Shown here: positions 1 to 5,090 of the stretch, in pieces
How the letters are laid out: each line of letters opens with the position of its first letter
Position numbering within the stretch: the first letter of the stretch is position 1
Translations under genes and position numbers: made by a program
Notes under the pieces: model-generated
Database searches by the model: none
What the model was told of the DNA's origin: nothing
What the model saw: the letters and a program-made list of their open reading frames with translations, nothing else
Assembly: GCA_030146745.1 (NCBI GenBank)
Contig: JASLBD010000331.1
Coordinates: forward strand, 1 to 5,090
Reading direction: 5' to 3'
Length of the DNA stretch: 5,090 bases
Source of the DNA: Allosphingosinicella sp.
Lineage (GTDB): Bacteria; Pseudomonadota; Alphaproteobacteria; Sphingomonadales; Sphingomonadaceae

Positions 1-173
1 TGGTGGGCGACGACGGGGCCCGCGACGCGCTGGGCCGGGCGGCGCGCCGGCGCGCTGCGCGCTACACGCCGGCGGCCACGGCCAATGCGATGGCGGCGCT
101 CTATCTCGACCTGCTGGAGAGAAGGCGCCGCCCGCGCGCCGCCGTTCCGGCGACTCTGGCGGGGGCCGCATGA
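1..173 (+). CDS. C-terminal end of a GT-B glycosyltransferase (partial, start outside window)
   Basis: The frame whose codons begin at position 3 is open from the window edge to the TGA at 171-173. It reads roughly VGDDGARDALGRAARRRAARY, then TPAATANAMAALYLDLLERR and an Ala/Pro/Arg-rich tail. A 'D..AR..LG.AAR' helix followed by 'Y....A..M..LY..LL' is the usual C-terminal ending of family 4/1 GT-B glycosyltransferases, where the last helix packs back on the N-terminal domain. The nucleotide-sugar binding core lies upstream and cannot be seen, so donor and acceptor are unknown. The stop codon overlaps the next start as ATGA, which places it in the same operon as the downstream glycosyltransferases. 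The product class is inferred from this short tail only; the reading frame itself is well supported by the overlap. Confidence 0.7.
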   Translation, partial: VGDDGARDALGRAARRRAARYTPAATANAMAALYLDLLERRRRPRAAVPATLAGAA

Positions 174-1276
174 GGATCGTATATTTCACCCATTCGCTCG
201 AATCCTGCTGGAACCACGGCAACGCCCATTTCCTTCGCGGCCTGATCCGCGAACTGATGGCTCGAGGCCACGATGTTCGAGCCTATGAGCCGGAATCCGC
301 CTGGAGCCTGGAGAACCTGATCGCCGACCACAGCCCGGCCGGCCTCTCCGCCTACCGCGCCGCGTACCCGGAGCTGGAGTCGCTTACCTACCTCGAGGAC
401 GCGCCGCTGGACGAGATGCTCGACGGCGCCGACCTCGTCCTCGTCCACGAATGGAACGCGCCGAAGCTGGTCGAGAGGATCGGCCGGATTCGGGCGGGCG
501 GCGGGCGTTTCACCCTGCTCTTCCACGACACCCACCATCGAGCGGTCAGCGATCCCGAGGCGATCCTCAGGTTCGACCTGTCGGGCTATGACGGCGTGCT
601 CGCCTTCGGCGCGGCCCTGGCCGAGGTCTACCGGGCCTGGGGCTGGGGCGACCGCGCCTTCGTCTGGCACGAGGCCGCCGACGTGCATGTGTTCCGGCCA
701 TCGGCGGAGACCCGGAGCCGCCGCGGCCTCGTCTGGATCGGCAATTGGGGCGAGGGAGAACGTACCGCGGAGATCGAGGGATTCCTGCTCGCCCCGGCCC
801 GGGACGCAAGCCTGCCGCTCGACATTTACGGAGTCCGCTACCCCGACGAGGCGCTGGCCCTGCTCGACCGCTACGGCGCGCGCTACCGCGGCTGGCTGCC
901 CAATGCCGCGGCCCCGGCGATCTACGCGCGGCATCTCGCCACCGTTCACGTGCCCCGGCGCTGGTATTCGACCAGGCTGCCCGGGATTCCCACGATCCGG
1001 GTGTTCGAGGCGCTCGCCTGCGGTATCCCGCTGGTGTCCGCGCCGTGGGAAGACAGCGAGGGCCTGTTCCGTCCCGGCCAGGATTTCCTCGTCGCCGAAG
1101 ACACCGCCGGGATGGTCGGGCGGCTGAACGCTCTGAAGAACGACGCCGAGCTGCGCCGGTCGCTGACGAGCAACGGCCTGGAGACGATCCTCGCCCGCCA
1201 CACCTGCGGCCACCGTGCCGACGAACTGATCGCCATTCACGACGCGCTCACGACGCCTGCCCGGAGGGTTGCATGA
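170..1276 (+). CDS. CgeB-like GT-B glycosyltransferase, first of three tandem paralogs
   Basis: This 368-residue protein is a predicted cytoplasmic glycosyltransferase of the CgeB / 'glycosyl transferases group 1' type. The N-terminal domain opens with a beta strand (MRIVYF) and the SCWNHGNAHFLRGL segment at about 11-25, followed by ARGHD (31-35) and YEPE (39-42), a pattern shared with the next two genes. FHDTHHR lies at 118-124 near the middle of the domain. The second Rossmann domain starts near WIGNWGEGER (189-198). The donor-binding region is IRVFEALACGIPLVS (276-290) followed by LFRPGQDFLVAEDT. Glu280 matches the first Glu of the GT4 EX7E motif; the second position is Leu288, so the full motif is absent, as in the two paralogs. 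The start overlaps the upstream stop (ATGA), with only a weak G-run as ribosome site, so translation probably depends on coupling. It is the most divergent of the three copies. Substrates cannot be read from sequence. Confidence 0.88.
   Translation: MRIVYFTHSLESCWNHGNAHFLRGLIRELMARGHDVRAYEPESAWSLENLIADHSPAGLSAYRAAYPELESLTYLEDAPLDEMLDGADLVLVHEWNAPKLVERIGRIRAGGGRFTLLFHDTHHRAVSDPEAILRFDLSGYDGVLAFGAALAEVYRAWGWGDRAFVWHEAADVHVFRPSAETRSRRGLVWIGNWGEGERTAEIEGFLLAPARDASLPLDIYGVRYPDEALALLDRYGARYRGWLPNAAAPAIYARHLATVHVPRRWYSTRLPGIPTIRVFEALACGIPLVSAPWEDSEGLFRPGQDFLVAEDTAGMVGRLNALKNDAELRRSLTSNGLETILARHTCGHRADELIAIHDALTTPARRVA
1263..1268 (+). promoter_or_regulatory. Ribosome binding site for the second tandem glycosyltransferase
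   Basis: GGAGGG lies 4 nt before the ATG at 1273. The frame is open upstream back to a possible ATG at 745, but this site, the ATGA overlap and the alignment of MKIAFYG with the starts of the two paralogs fix the start at 1273. Confidence 0.7.
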
Positions 1277-2361
1277 AGATCGCTTTCTACGGATCCAGCC
1301 TTCTCTCTTCCTACTGGAACGGCGCAGCGACCTATTATCGCGGGCTTTTGCGCGACCTCGCCGCGCGCGGCTACGACATCACTTTCTACGAGCCCGACGC
1401 CTTCGACCGGCAGCAGCATCGCGACATGGAGCCGCCGGACTGGGCGCGGGTGGTCGTCTATCCGGCGACTGCGGAAGGGTTGCGCGCAGTCCTCGCCGAG
1501 GCGAAAGCGGCGGAGGTGGTCGTCAAGGCGAGCGGCGTCGGCGTGTTCGACGAGGCGCTGCTCAAGGGCGTGGTCGCCAAGTCGCGCGAGGACGCCCTGC
1601 GGATCTTCTGGGACGTCGACGCCGCCGCCACGCTCGACGAGATGCGCCGCGACGACAGCCATGTCGTCCGGCGGATGCTGCCGGCGCTCGATCTGGTTCT
1701 GACCTATGGCGGCGGGCCGCCGGTGATCGACGCCTATCGCGGCTTCGGCGCCGCCGACTGCGTGCCTGTCTACAACGCCCTCGATCCCGCCACCCATTTT
1801 CCGGCGGCGCCCGAGCCGGCCTTCGCGGCCGACCTCGCCTTCCTCGGCAACCGGCTGCCGGACCGCGAGGCCAGGGTGGAGGAGTTCTTCCTGAAGGCCG
1901 CGGCGTCGCTTCCGGAGCGAAGCTTCCTGATCGGCGGCAACGGCTGGGAGACCAAGGCGATGCCGGCCAACGTCCGCCACCTCGGCCACGTCTACACGCA
2001 CCAGCACAACGCCTTCAACTCGACCCCGCTCGCGGTTCTGAACGTGGCGCGCGATTCGATGGCGGAAGTAGGCTTCTCGCCGGCGACTCGGGTGTTCGAG
2101 GCGGCGGGCGCGGCGGCCTGCCTCATCACCGACGCCTGGGAAGGAATAGAGATGTTCCTCAAACCCGGCGAGGAAGTCCTCGTCGCCCGCGACGGCAACG
2201 ACGTCGCCGAGCATGTGCGGACCCTGACTCCGGAGCGGGCCCGCGCAATCGGGGCGGCGGCCCTGCGCCGGGTGCGCGACGAGCATAGCTATGCGCAGCG
2301 CGGCGAGCTGGTCGACCGGCTGCTGAAACGGATGCGGACCCCGGAAAGGAGCGCGGCATGA
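1273..2361 (+). CDS. CgeB-like GT-B glycosyltransferase, second of three tandem paralogs
   Basis: This 362-residue protein is a predicted cytoplasmic glycosyltransferase. The N-terminus has MKIAFYGSSL, then SSYWNGAATYYRGLLRDL (12-29), ARGYD (31-35) and FYEPD (38-42), aligning residue by residue with the third copy. FWDVDAAATL (112-121) and TYGGGPPVIDAY (144-155) are matched by FYDIDTPVTL and FTGGP in the third copy, so copies two and three are the closest pair. LAFLGNRLPDRE (188-199) opens the C-terminal domain. The donor-site region is TRVFEAAGAAACLITDAWEG (272-291), with Glu276 in the place of the first GT4 EX7E glutamate, followed by FLKPGEEVLVARD. The family's usual 'FEA.ACG.P' loop reads AAGAAACL, so the Gly-Ile-Pro is lost, which may alter donor preference. 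Both ends are ATGA overlaps with neighbours. Donor and acceptor are unknown; a UDP-sugar is likely given the UXS downstream (inference). Confidence 0.9.
   Translation: MKIAFYGSSLLSSYWNGAATYYRGLLRDLAARGYDITFYEPDAFDRQQHRDMEPPDWARVVVYPATAEGLRAVLAEAKAAEVVVKASGVGVFDEALLKGVVAKSREDALRIFWDVDAAATLDEMRRDDSHVVRRMLPALDLVLTYGGGPPVIDAYRGFGAADCVPVYNALDPATHFPAAPEPAFAADLAFLGNRLPDREARVEEFFLKAAASLPERSFLIGGNGWETKAMPANVRHLGHVYTHQHNAFNSTPLAVLNVARDSMAEVGFSPATRVFEAAGAAACLITDAWEGIEMFLKPGEEVLVARDGNDVAEHVRTLTPERARAIGAAALRRVRDEHSYAQRGELVDRLLKRMRTPERSAA
2345..2351 (+). promoter_or_regulatory. Ribosome binding site for the glycosyltransferase-UXS fusion
   Basis: AAAGGAG lies 6 nt before the ATG at 2358, inside the last codons of the preceding gene. 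This is a near-consensus Shine-Dalgarno. It has the same spacing as the internal site at 3426-3431. Confidence 0.75.
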
Positions 2362-4484
2362 AGCTGGTCGTGCTCGGCCTCAGCCTCTCCTCCTCGTGGG
2401 GAAACGGCCATGCCACCACCTGGCGCGCTCTTCTGAAAGCCTTCGCGGCCCGAGGCCACGACATATCGTTCCTGGAGCGCGACGTTCCCTGGTACCGCGG
2501 CAACCGCGATCTCGCCGATCCCGATTTCTGCCGGCTTCACTATTATGACTCGCTCGGCGAGCTTGGAAACTGGTCCAGCGAGATCGCCGGAGCCGACGCG
2601 GTGATCGTCGGTTCCTACGTCCCCGAGGGGGTCGCCGTCGGCAGCTTCGTCCAGCATCATGCGCGGGGCGTCACCGCTTTCTACGACATCGACACGCCGG
2701 TGACCCTGGCCAAGCTCGAGCGCGGAGACTTCGAATATCTCTCGCCGGGCCAGATCCCGCTCTACGACCTCTATCTCTCCTTCACCGGCGGCCCGACCCT
2801 GGCGCGCCTGGAGGGCCATTACGGCTCCCCCGCGGCGCGCGCGCTCTATTGCTCGGTCGATCCCGAGGCCTATCCGCCGATGGTCGCATCGAAGCGGTGG
2901 GACCTCTCCTACCTGGGCACCTACAGCCCGGACCGGCAGCCGGTGCTCGACAGGCTGCTGCTCGAGCCGGCGCGGCGGCTGCCGCATCTCAACTTCGCGG
3001 TGGCCGGACCGCAATATCCCGAAGACATCGACTGGCCGGCCAATGTCGAGCGGATCGATCATGTCGCCCCGGCCGACCATCCCGCTTTCTACGCCGCCTC
3101 GCGCTTTACCCTCAACGTCACCCGCGCCGACATGGTGGCGGCCGGCTGGTCTCCGTCCGTCCGTCTGTTTGAGGCCGCCGCCTGCGGAATTCCGGTCATT
3201 TCCGACCGATGGGACGGGATCGACACCCTGTTCGAGCCCGGCGGAGAAATCGTGCTCGCCGACGGCGGCGGCGATGTCGTAGCCCGGCTTATCGCCGGCG
3301 GCGACGACGAGGCGATCGGCGCGGCCGCCCGCAAGCGGGTCCTCGCCGCGCACGATTCCGGCCACCGCGCCGCGGAGCTCGAGCAGTATCTGGCCCACGC
3401 CCGCAAACCCGAACCGAGCCACCCGAAGGAGCCGAACGTGAAGAAGTCCAAGCAGAAGATCGCCTTAGTCACCGGTGGCGCCGGGTTCATCGGCTCCCAC
3501 ATTTGCGACGCCCTGATCGCCGAGGGCGCGCAGGTGGTGTGCCTCGACAATTTCCTCACCGGCCGGCGCGAGAATATCCGCCATCTCGAAGGCGACAGCC
3601 GGTTCGACCTGGTCGAATGCGACGTGATCGACAAGCTGCCCTACCGGATAAGCGGCGGCCGCATTCCTTTCACCCACATCTACCATCTCGCCTGCGCGGC
3701 CTCCCCGCCGCATTACCAGGCCGATCCCGAGCACACGATGATGACCAACGTCGTCGGAACCCAAAGCATGCTCCGGCTCGCGGAGCTCAACGGCGCGCGA
3801 CTGCTCCTCACTTCGACGAGCGAGGTCTATGGCGATCCCGAGGTCCATCCCCAGACCGAGGATTATCGCGGCTGGGTGAGCTGCACGGGCCCGCGCGCCT
3901 GCTACGACGAAGGCAAGCGCGCCGCCGAGACCCTGGCCTTCGATTATCAAAGGAGCGGGCGCTGCGAGGTCCGCGTCGCCCGCATCTTCAACACCTACGG
4001 GCCCCGCATGCGCCCCGACGACGGACGCGTCGTCTCCAACGTCGTCTGCCAGGCGCTCGCCGGCGACGACATCACCCTCTACGGCGACGGCTCGCAGACG
4101 CGCAGCTTCTGCTATGTCAGCGACCTGATCGACGGGCTGCTGCGGCTGATGGAGAGCGAGGAGGCGGTCGGCTTTCCGGTCAATCTCGGCAATCCCAACG
4201 AGCTCAGCGTCGAGGATCTGGTGCATCGCGTGCTGGCGATGACCGGCTCGCGATCGGCGATCGTCAACCGGCCCCTTCCCGAGGACGATCCGCGCCGCCG
4301 CAAGCCCGACATCGCGCGGGCGACCCAATTGCTCGGCTGGACGCCGCGCGTGGGTCTTCAGGAAGGGCTGGAAGCGACCATCGCCTGGTTCGCCGATGCG
4401 CGCGAGTCGGCGGAGCCGTGGCACGGCATCGGCCGCGGCCGGCTCGGGCTTGCGGAGACTCGGCTGATCCAGGCCGCCGAATGA
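2358..4484 (+). CDS. Fusion: CgeB-like glycosyltransferase (N-terminal) + UDP-glucuronate decarboxylase (C-terminal)
   Basis: This open frame of 708 residues carries two complete enzymes. Residues 1 to about 348 are a CgeB-like GT-B glycosyltransferase: SSSWGNGHATTWRALL (11-26), ARGHD (31-35), FLERDVPWY (38-46), FYDIDTPVTL (108-117), LSYLGTYSPDRQ (183-194) and the donor-site region VRLFEAAACGIPVISDRWDG (268-287), with Glu272 as the likely EX7E-equivalent first Glu. Residues 349-367 are a charged, Pro-rich linker. Residues 368 to about 680 are an extended short-chain dehydrogenase/reductase of the UXS type: NAD-binding GGAGFIGSH (373-381), YHLACAASPPHYQ (442-454), TSEVYGDPEVHP (487-498), catalytic YDEGK (Tyr516, Lys520), ARIFNTYGPRM (541-551), GDGSQTRSF (576-584) and DDPRRRKPDI (643-652). 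The UXS half should convert UDP-glucuronate to UDP-xylose and CO2 using bound NAD. Each half is about as long as its stand-alone family, so nothing is truncated. The fusion may be recent or due to an indel (see 3438). The ATGA at the end couples it to the dehydrogenase. Confidence 0.85.
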   Translation: MKLVVLGLSLSSSWGNGHATTWRALLKAFAARGHDISFLERDVPWYRGNRDLADPDFCRLHYYDSLGELGNWSSEIAGADAVIVGSYVPEGVAVGSFVQHHARGVTAFYDIDTPVTLAKLERGDFEYLSPGQIPLYDLYLSFTGGPTLARLEGHYGSPAARALYCSVDPEAYPPMVASKRWDLSYLGTYSPDRQPVLDRLLLEPARRLPHLNFAVAGPQYPEDIDWPANVERIDHVAPADHPAFYAASRFTLNVTRADMVAAGWSPSVRLFEAAACGIPVISDRWDGIDTLFEPGGEIVLADGGGDVVARLIAGGDDEAIGAAARKRVLAAHDSGHRAAELEQYLAHARKPEPSHPKEPNVKKSKQKIALVTGGAGFIGSHICDALIAEGAQVVCLDNFLTGRRENIRHLEGDSRFDLVECDVIDKLPYRISGGRIPFTHIYHLACAASPPHYQADPEHTMMTNVVGTQSMLRLAELNGARLLLTSTSEVYGDPEVHPQTEDYRGWVSCTGPRACYDEGKRAAETLAFDYQRSGRCEVRVARIFNTYGPRMRPDDGRVVSNVVCQALAGDDITLYGDGSQTRSFCYVSDLIDGLLRLMESEEAVGFPVNLGNPNELSVEDLVHRVLAMTGSRSAIVNRPLPEDDPRRRKPDIARATQLLGWTPRVGLQEGLEATIAWFADARESAEPWHGIGRGRLGLAETRLIQAAE
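3426..3431 (+). promoter_or_regulatory. Internal Shine-Dalgarno in front of the UXS domain
   Basis: AAGGAG lies 6 nt before an in-frame GTG at 3438, exactly at the glycosyltransferase-UXS domain boundary. Its strength and spacing match the site at 2345-2351 for the preceding gene. The GTG sits within GTGA, the same overlap form as the other junctions, although here the TGA at 3439-3441 is not in the upstream gene's frame. Confidence 0.6.
3438..4484 (+). other. uxs: Possible independent UDP-glucuronate decarboxylase (UXS) starting at internal GTG
   Basis: Starting at GTG 3438 gives a 348-residue protein beginning (M)KKSKQKIALVTGGAGFIGSH, which is how stand-alone UXS and related epimerases normally begin. 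It has the full UXS set: glycine-rich NAD loop, SEVYGDP with the family's catalytic Glu (Glu489 in fusion numbering), Tyr516-Lys520, and the QTRSF arginine (Arg582), which by family comparison with the ArnA decarboxylase domain is a catalytic or substrate-binding residue. The last 28 or so residues (from about DARESAEPWHG) extend past the usual end of the family and are of unknown use. The product, UDP-xylose, would supply xylosyltransferases in this operon. UXS rather than UDP-glucose 4-epimerase or dTDP-glucose dehydratase is favoured by HLACAASP and by GPRACYDEGKR. Enzyme identity is strong; whether it is made separately from the fusion is uncertain. Confidence 0.55.
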
Positions 4485-4533
4485 GCTTGTCGGACCCCGC
4501 CGTCGCGCCGGAGGCCGTGCCCGGCGCGGATCG

Positions 4534-4541
4534 AGGAAGGG
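4534..4541 (+). promoter_or_regulatory. Ribosome binding site for the dehydrogenase at 4547
   Basis: AGGAAGGG ends 5 nt before ATG 4547. The in-frame upstream ATG at 4481 has only an AGG 7 nt before it. The site therefore favours the 4547 start, although the 4481 ATGA overlap follows the operon's pattern. Confidence 0.6.
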
Positions 4542-4546
4542 AAACG

Positions 4547-5090
4547 ATGCGGGCGGCGGTGCTGACCGGCCCCGGTCGACTGGCGATCGAGGAAGTGGCG
4601 AAGCCGTCGCCCGGGCCGGGCCAGGTCCGGATCCGGCTGGAAGGCTGCGGCGTCTGCGCATCCAACCTGACGCCGTGGGCGGGCCCCGAGTGGATGACCT
4701 TTCCGAGCGAGCCCGGAGCGCTCGGCCACGAGGGCTGGGGCCGGGTCGACGCGGTGGGCGAAGGCGTCGAGGACGTCGCGATAGGCGCCCGGGTGGCGGC
4801 GCTGAGCGGCCGCGCCTATGCCGAATACGATCTCGCCGACGCGGCCGGAATCGTCGAGCTGCCGTCCGAGCTCGACGGCATCGCCTTCCCGGCGGAGCCG
4901 TTCGGCTGCGCGATGAACATCTTCCGTCGAAGCCGGATCGAGGCCGGCCAGACGGTCGCCATCGTCGGCATCGGCTTCCTAGGCGCGCTTCTCACCCGGC
5001 TGGCGAGCGACGCCGGCGCCCGGGTGATCGCCATCTCCCGCCGGCCCTGTTCGCTCGCCCTGGCGAAGGCGATGGGCGCAGCCGAGACCA
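4547..5090 (+). CDS. Zinc-type medium-chain dehydrogenase/reductase, N-terminal half (partial, runs off window)
   Basis: The first 181 residues of an MDR-superfamily oxidoreductase are visible. The GroES-like catalytic domain begins MRAAVLTGPGRLAIEEV, with PGPGQVRIRLEGCGVCASN (22-40); Cys37 is the expected catalytic zinc ligand. GALGHEGWGRVDAVGEGV (57-74) carries the canonical His61-Glu62 pair. EPFGC (117-121) follows where the family has its conserved EP element. The Rossmann domain starts with VAIVGIGFLG (137-146), a GxGxxG coenzyme loop. The four-cysteine structural zinc lobe is absent between the GHE motif and EPFG. Asn40 replaces the Asp common in 'CxSD'. An alternative start at 4481 (ATGA overlap with the UXS stop) would add 22 residues rich in Ala, Pro and Asp. 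I chose 4547 because of the better ribosome site and because the protein then begins as MDR enzymes normally do. The substrate is unknown; a polyol, sugar or alcohol linked to the glycan pathway is a guess from position. Confidence 0.85.
   Translation, partial: MRAAVLTGPGRLAIEEVAKPSPGPGQVRIRLEGCGVCASNLTPWAGPEWMTFPSEPGALGHEGWGRVDAVGEGVEDVAIGARVAALSGRAYAEYDLADAAGIVELPSELDGIAFPAEPFGCAMNIFRRSRIEAGQTVAIVGIGFLGALLTRLASDAGARVIAISRRPCSLALAKAMGAAET

Noticed and set aside
85..288. Small plus-strand frame spanning the end of the partial glycosyltransferase and the start of the next.
   Set aside because: It is out of frame with both supported genes, is low complexity (Arg/Pro), and has no homology-like features.
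101..1240. Long minus-strand open frame opposite the first glycosyltransferase; similar ones at 1237-2286, 2289-3422 and 3465-4661.
   Set aside because: They mirror the real genes, as expected where GC-rich codons leave few antisense stops. Their translations are Arg/Gly/Val-rich with no recognisable domain, and the plus-strand frames have strong family motifs and overlapping starts.
745..1272. Upstream extension of the second glycosyltransferase frame to an ATG at 745.
   Set aside because: It would overlap more than 500 nt of the first glycosyltransferase, its translation is Arg/Pro-rich without domain features, and ATG 1273 has a good ribosome site and aligns with the paralogs' N-termini.
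3152..3164. Short TCCG/TCCGT tandem repeat inside the third glycosyltransferase, considered as a phase-variation tract.
   Set aside because: Only about three 4-nt units are present, and the frame on both sides matches the paralogs (SPSVRLFEA against SPATRVFEA), so there is no sign of slippage.
3438..3441. Programmed ribosomal frameshift at the glycosyltransferase-UXS junction.
   Set aside because: Reading the TGA would need a +1 shift, and I see no slippery run or stimulatory structure; an indel or plain fusion with internal initiation explains it more simply.
1..5090. CRISPR arrays, insertion sequences, tRNA genes, intrinsic terminators and attachment sites.
   Set aside because: No direct-repeat array, terminal inverted repeat, transposase motif, cloverleaf or hairpin with a T-run is seen; coding sequence covers essentially the whole window, with only 4485-4546 possibly noncoding.

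Overview
The window is a compact, GC-rich, plus-strand gene cluster for glycan assembly. Codon third positions are mostly G or C, gene junctions have almost no spacing, and the proteins look proteobacterial. A sphingomonad or another alphaproteobacterium is my best guess, but no rRNA or marker gene confirms it. No signal peptide or transmembrane segment is apparent in any protein, so all steps look cytoplasmic and act on nucleotide sugars or an acceptor on the inner face of the membrane.

Layout: (1) positions 1-173 hold the last 57 or so codons of a GT-B type glycosyltransferase; (2) 170-1276, (3) 1273-2361 and (4) the first half of 2358-4484 encode three tandem CgeB-like GT-B glycosyltransferases of about 360 residues each, recognisably paralogous to one another; (5) the second half of 2358-4484 is a complete UDP-glucuronate decarboxylase (UDP-xylose synthase, UXS) domain, in frame with the third glycosyltransferase; (6) from 4547 (or 4481) to the window edge is the N-terminal half of a medium-chain, zinc-type dehydrogenase. 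Every clear junction is an ATGA stop/start overlap, so this is one translationally coupled operon. No promoter, terminator, RNA gene, CRISPR array or mobile element is visible.

How the genes may work together (inference): UXS converts UDP-glucuronate to UDP-xylose, and the neighbouring glycosyltransferases build an oligosaccharide, at least one of them plausibly using UDP-xylose. The dehydrogenase may oxidise or reduce a sugar, polyol or acceptor in the same pathway.

The most notable point is the glycosyltransferase-UXS fusion. Exactly where a separate UXS gene would begin there is an AAGGAG Shine-Dalgarno, a 6-nt spacer and a GTG inside a GTGA, mirroring the other junctions, but the TGA is out of frame with the upstream glycosyltransferase by one base. 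This is either a young gene fusion made by a single indel, possibly still with internal initiation, or a one-base sequence error.
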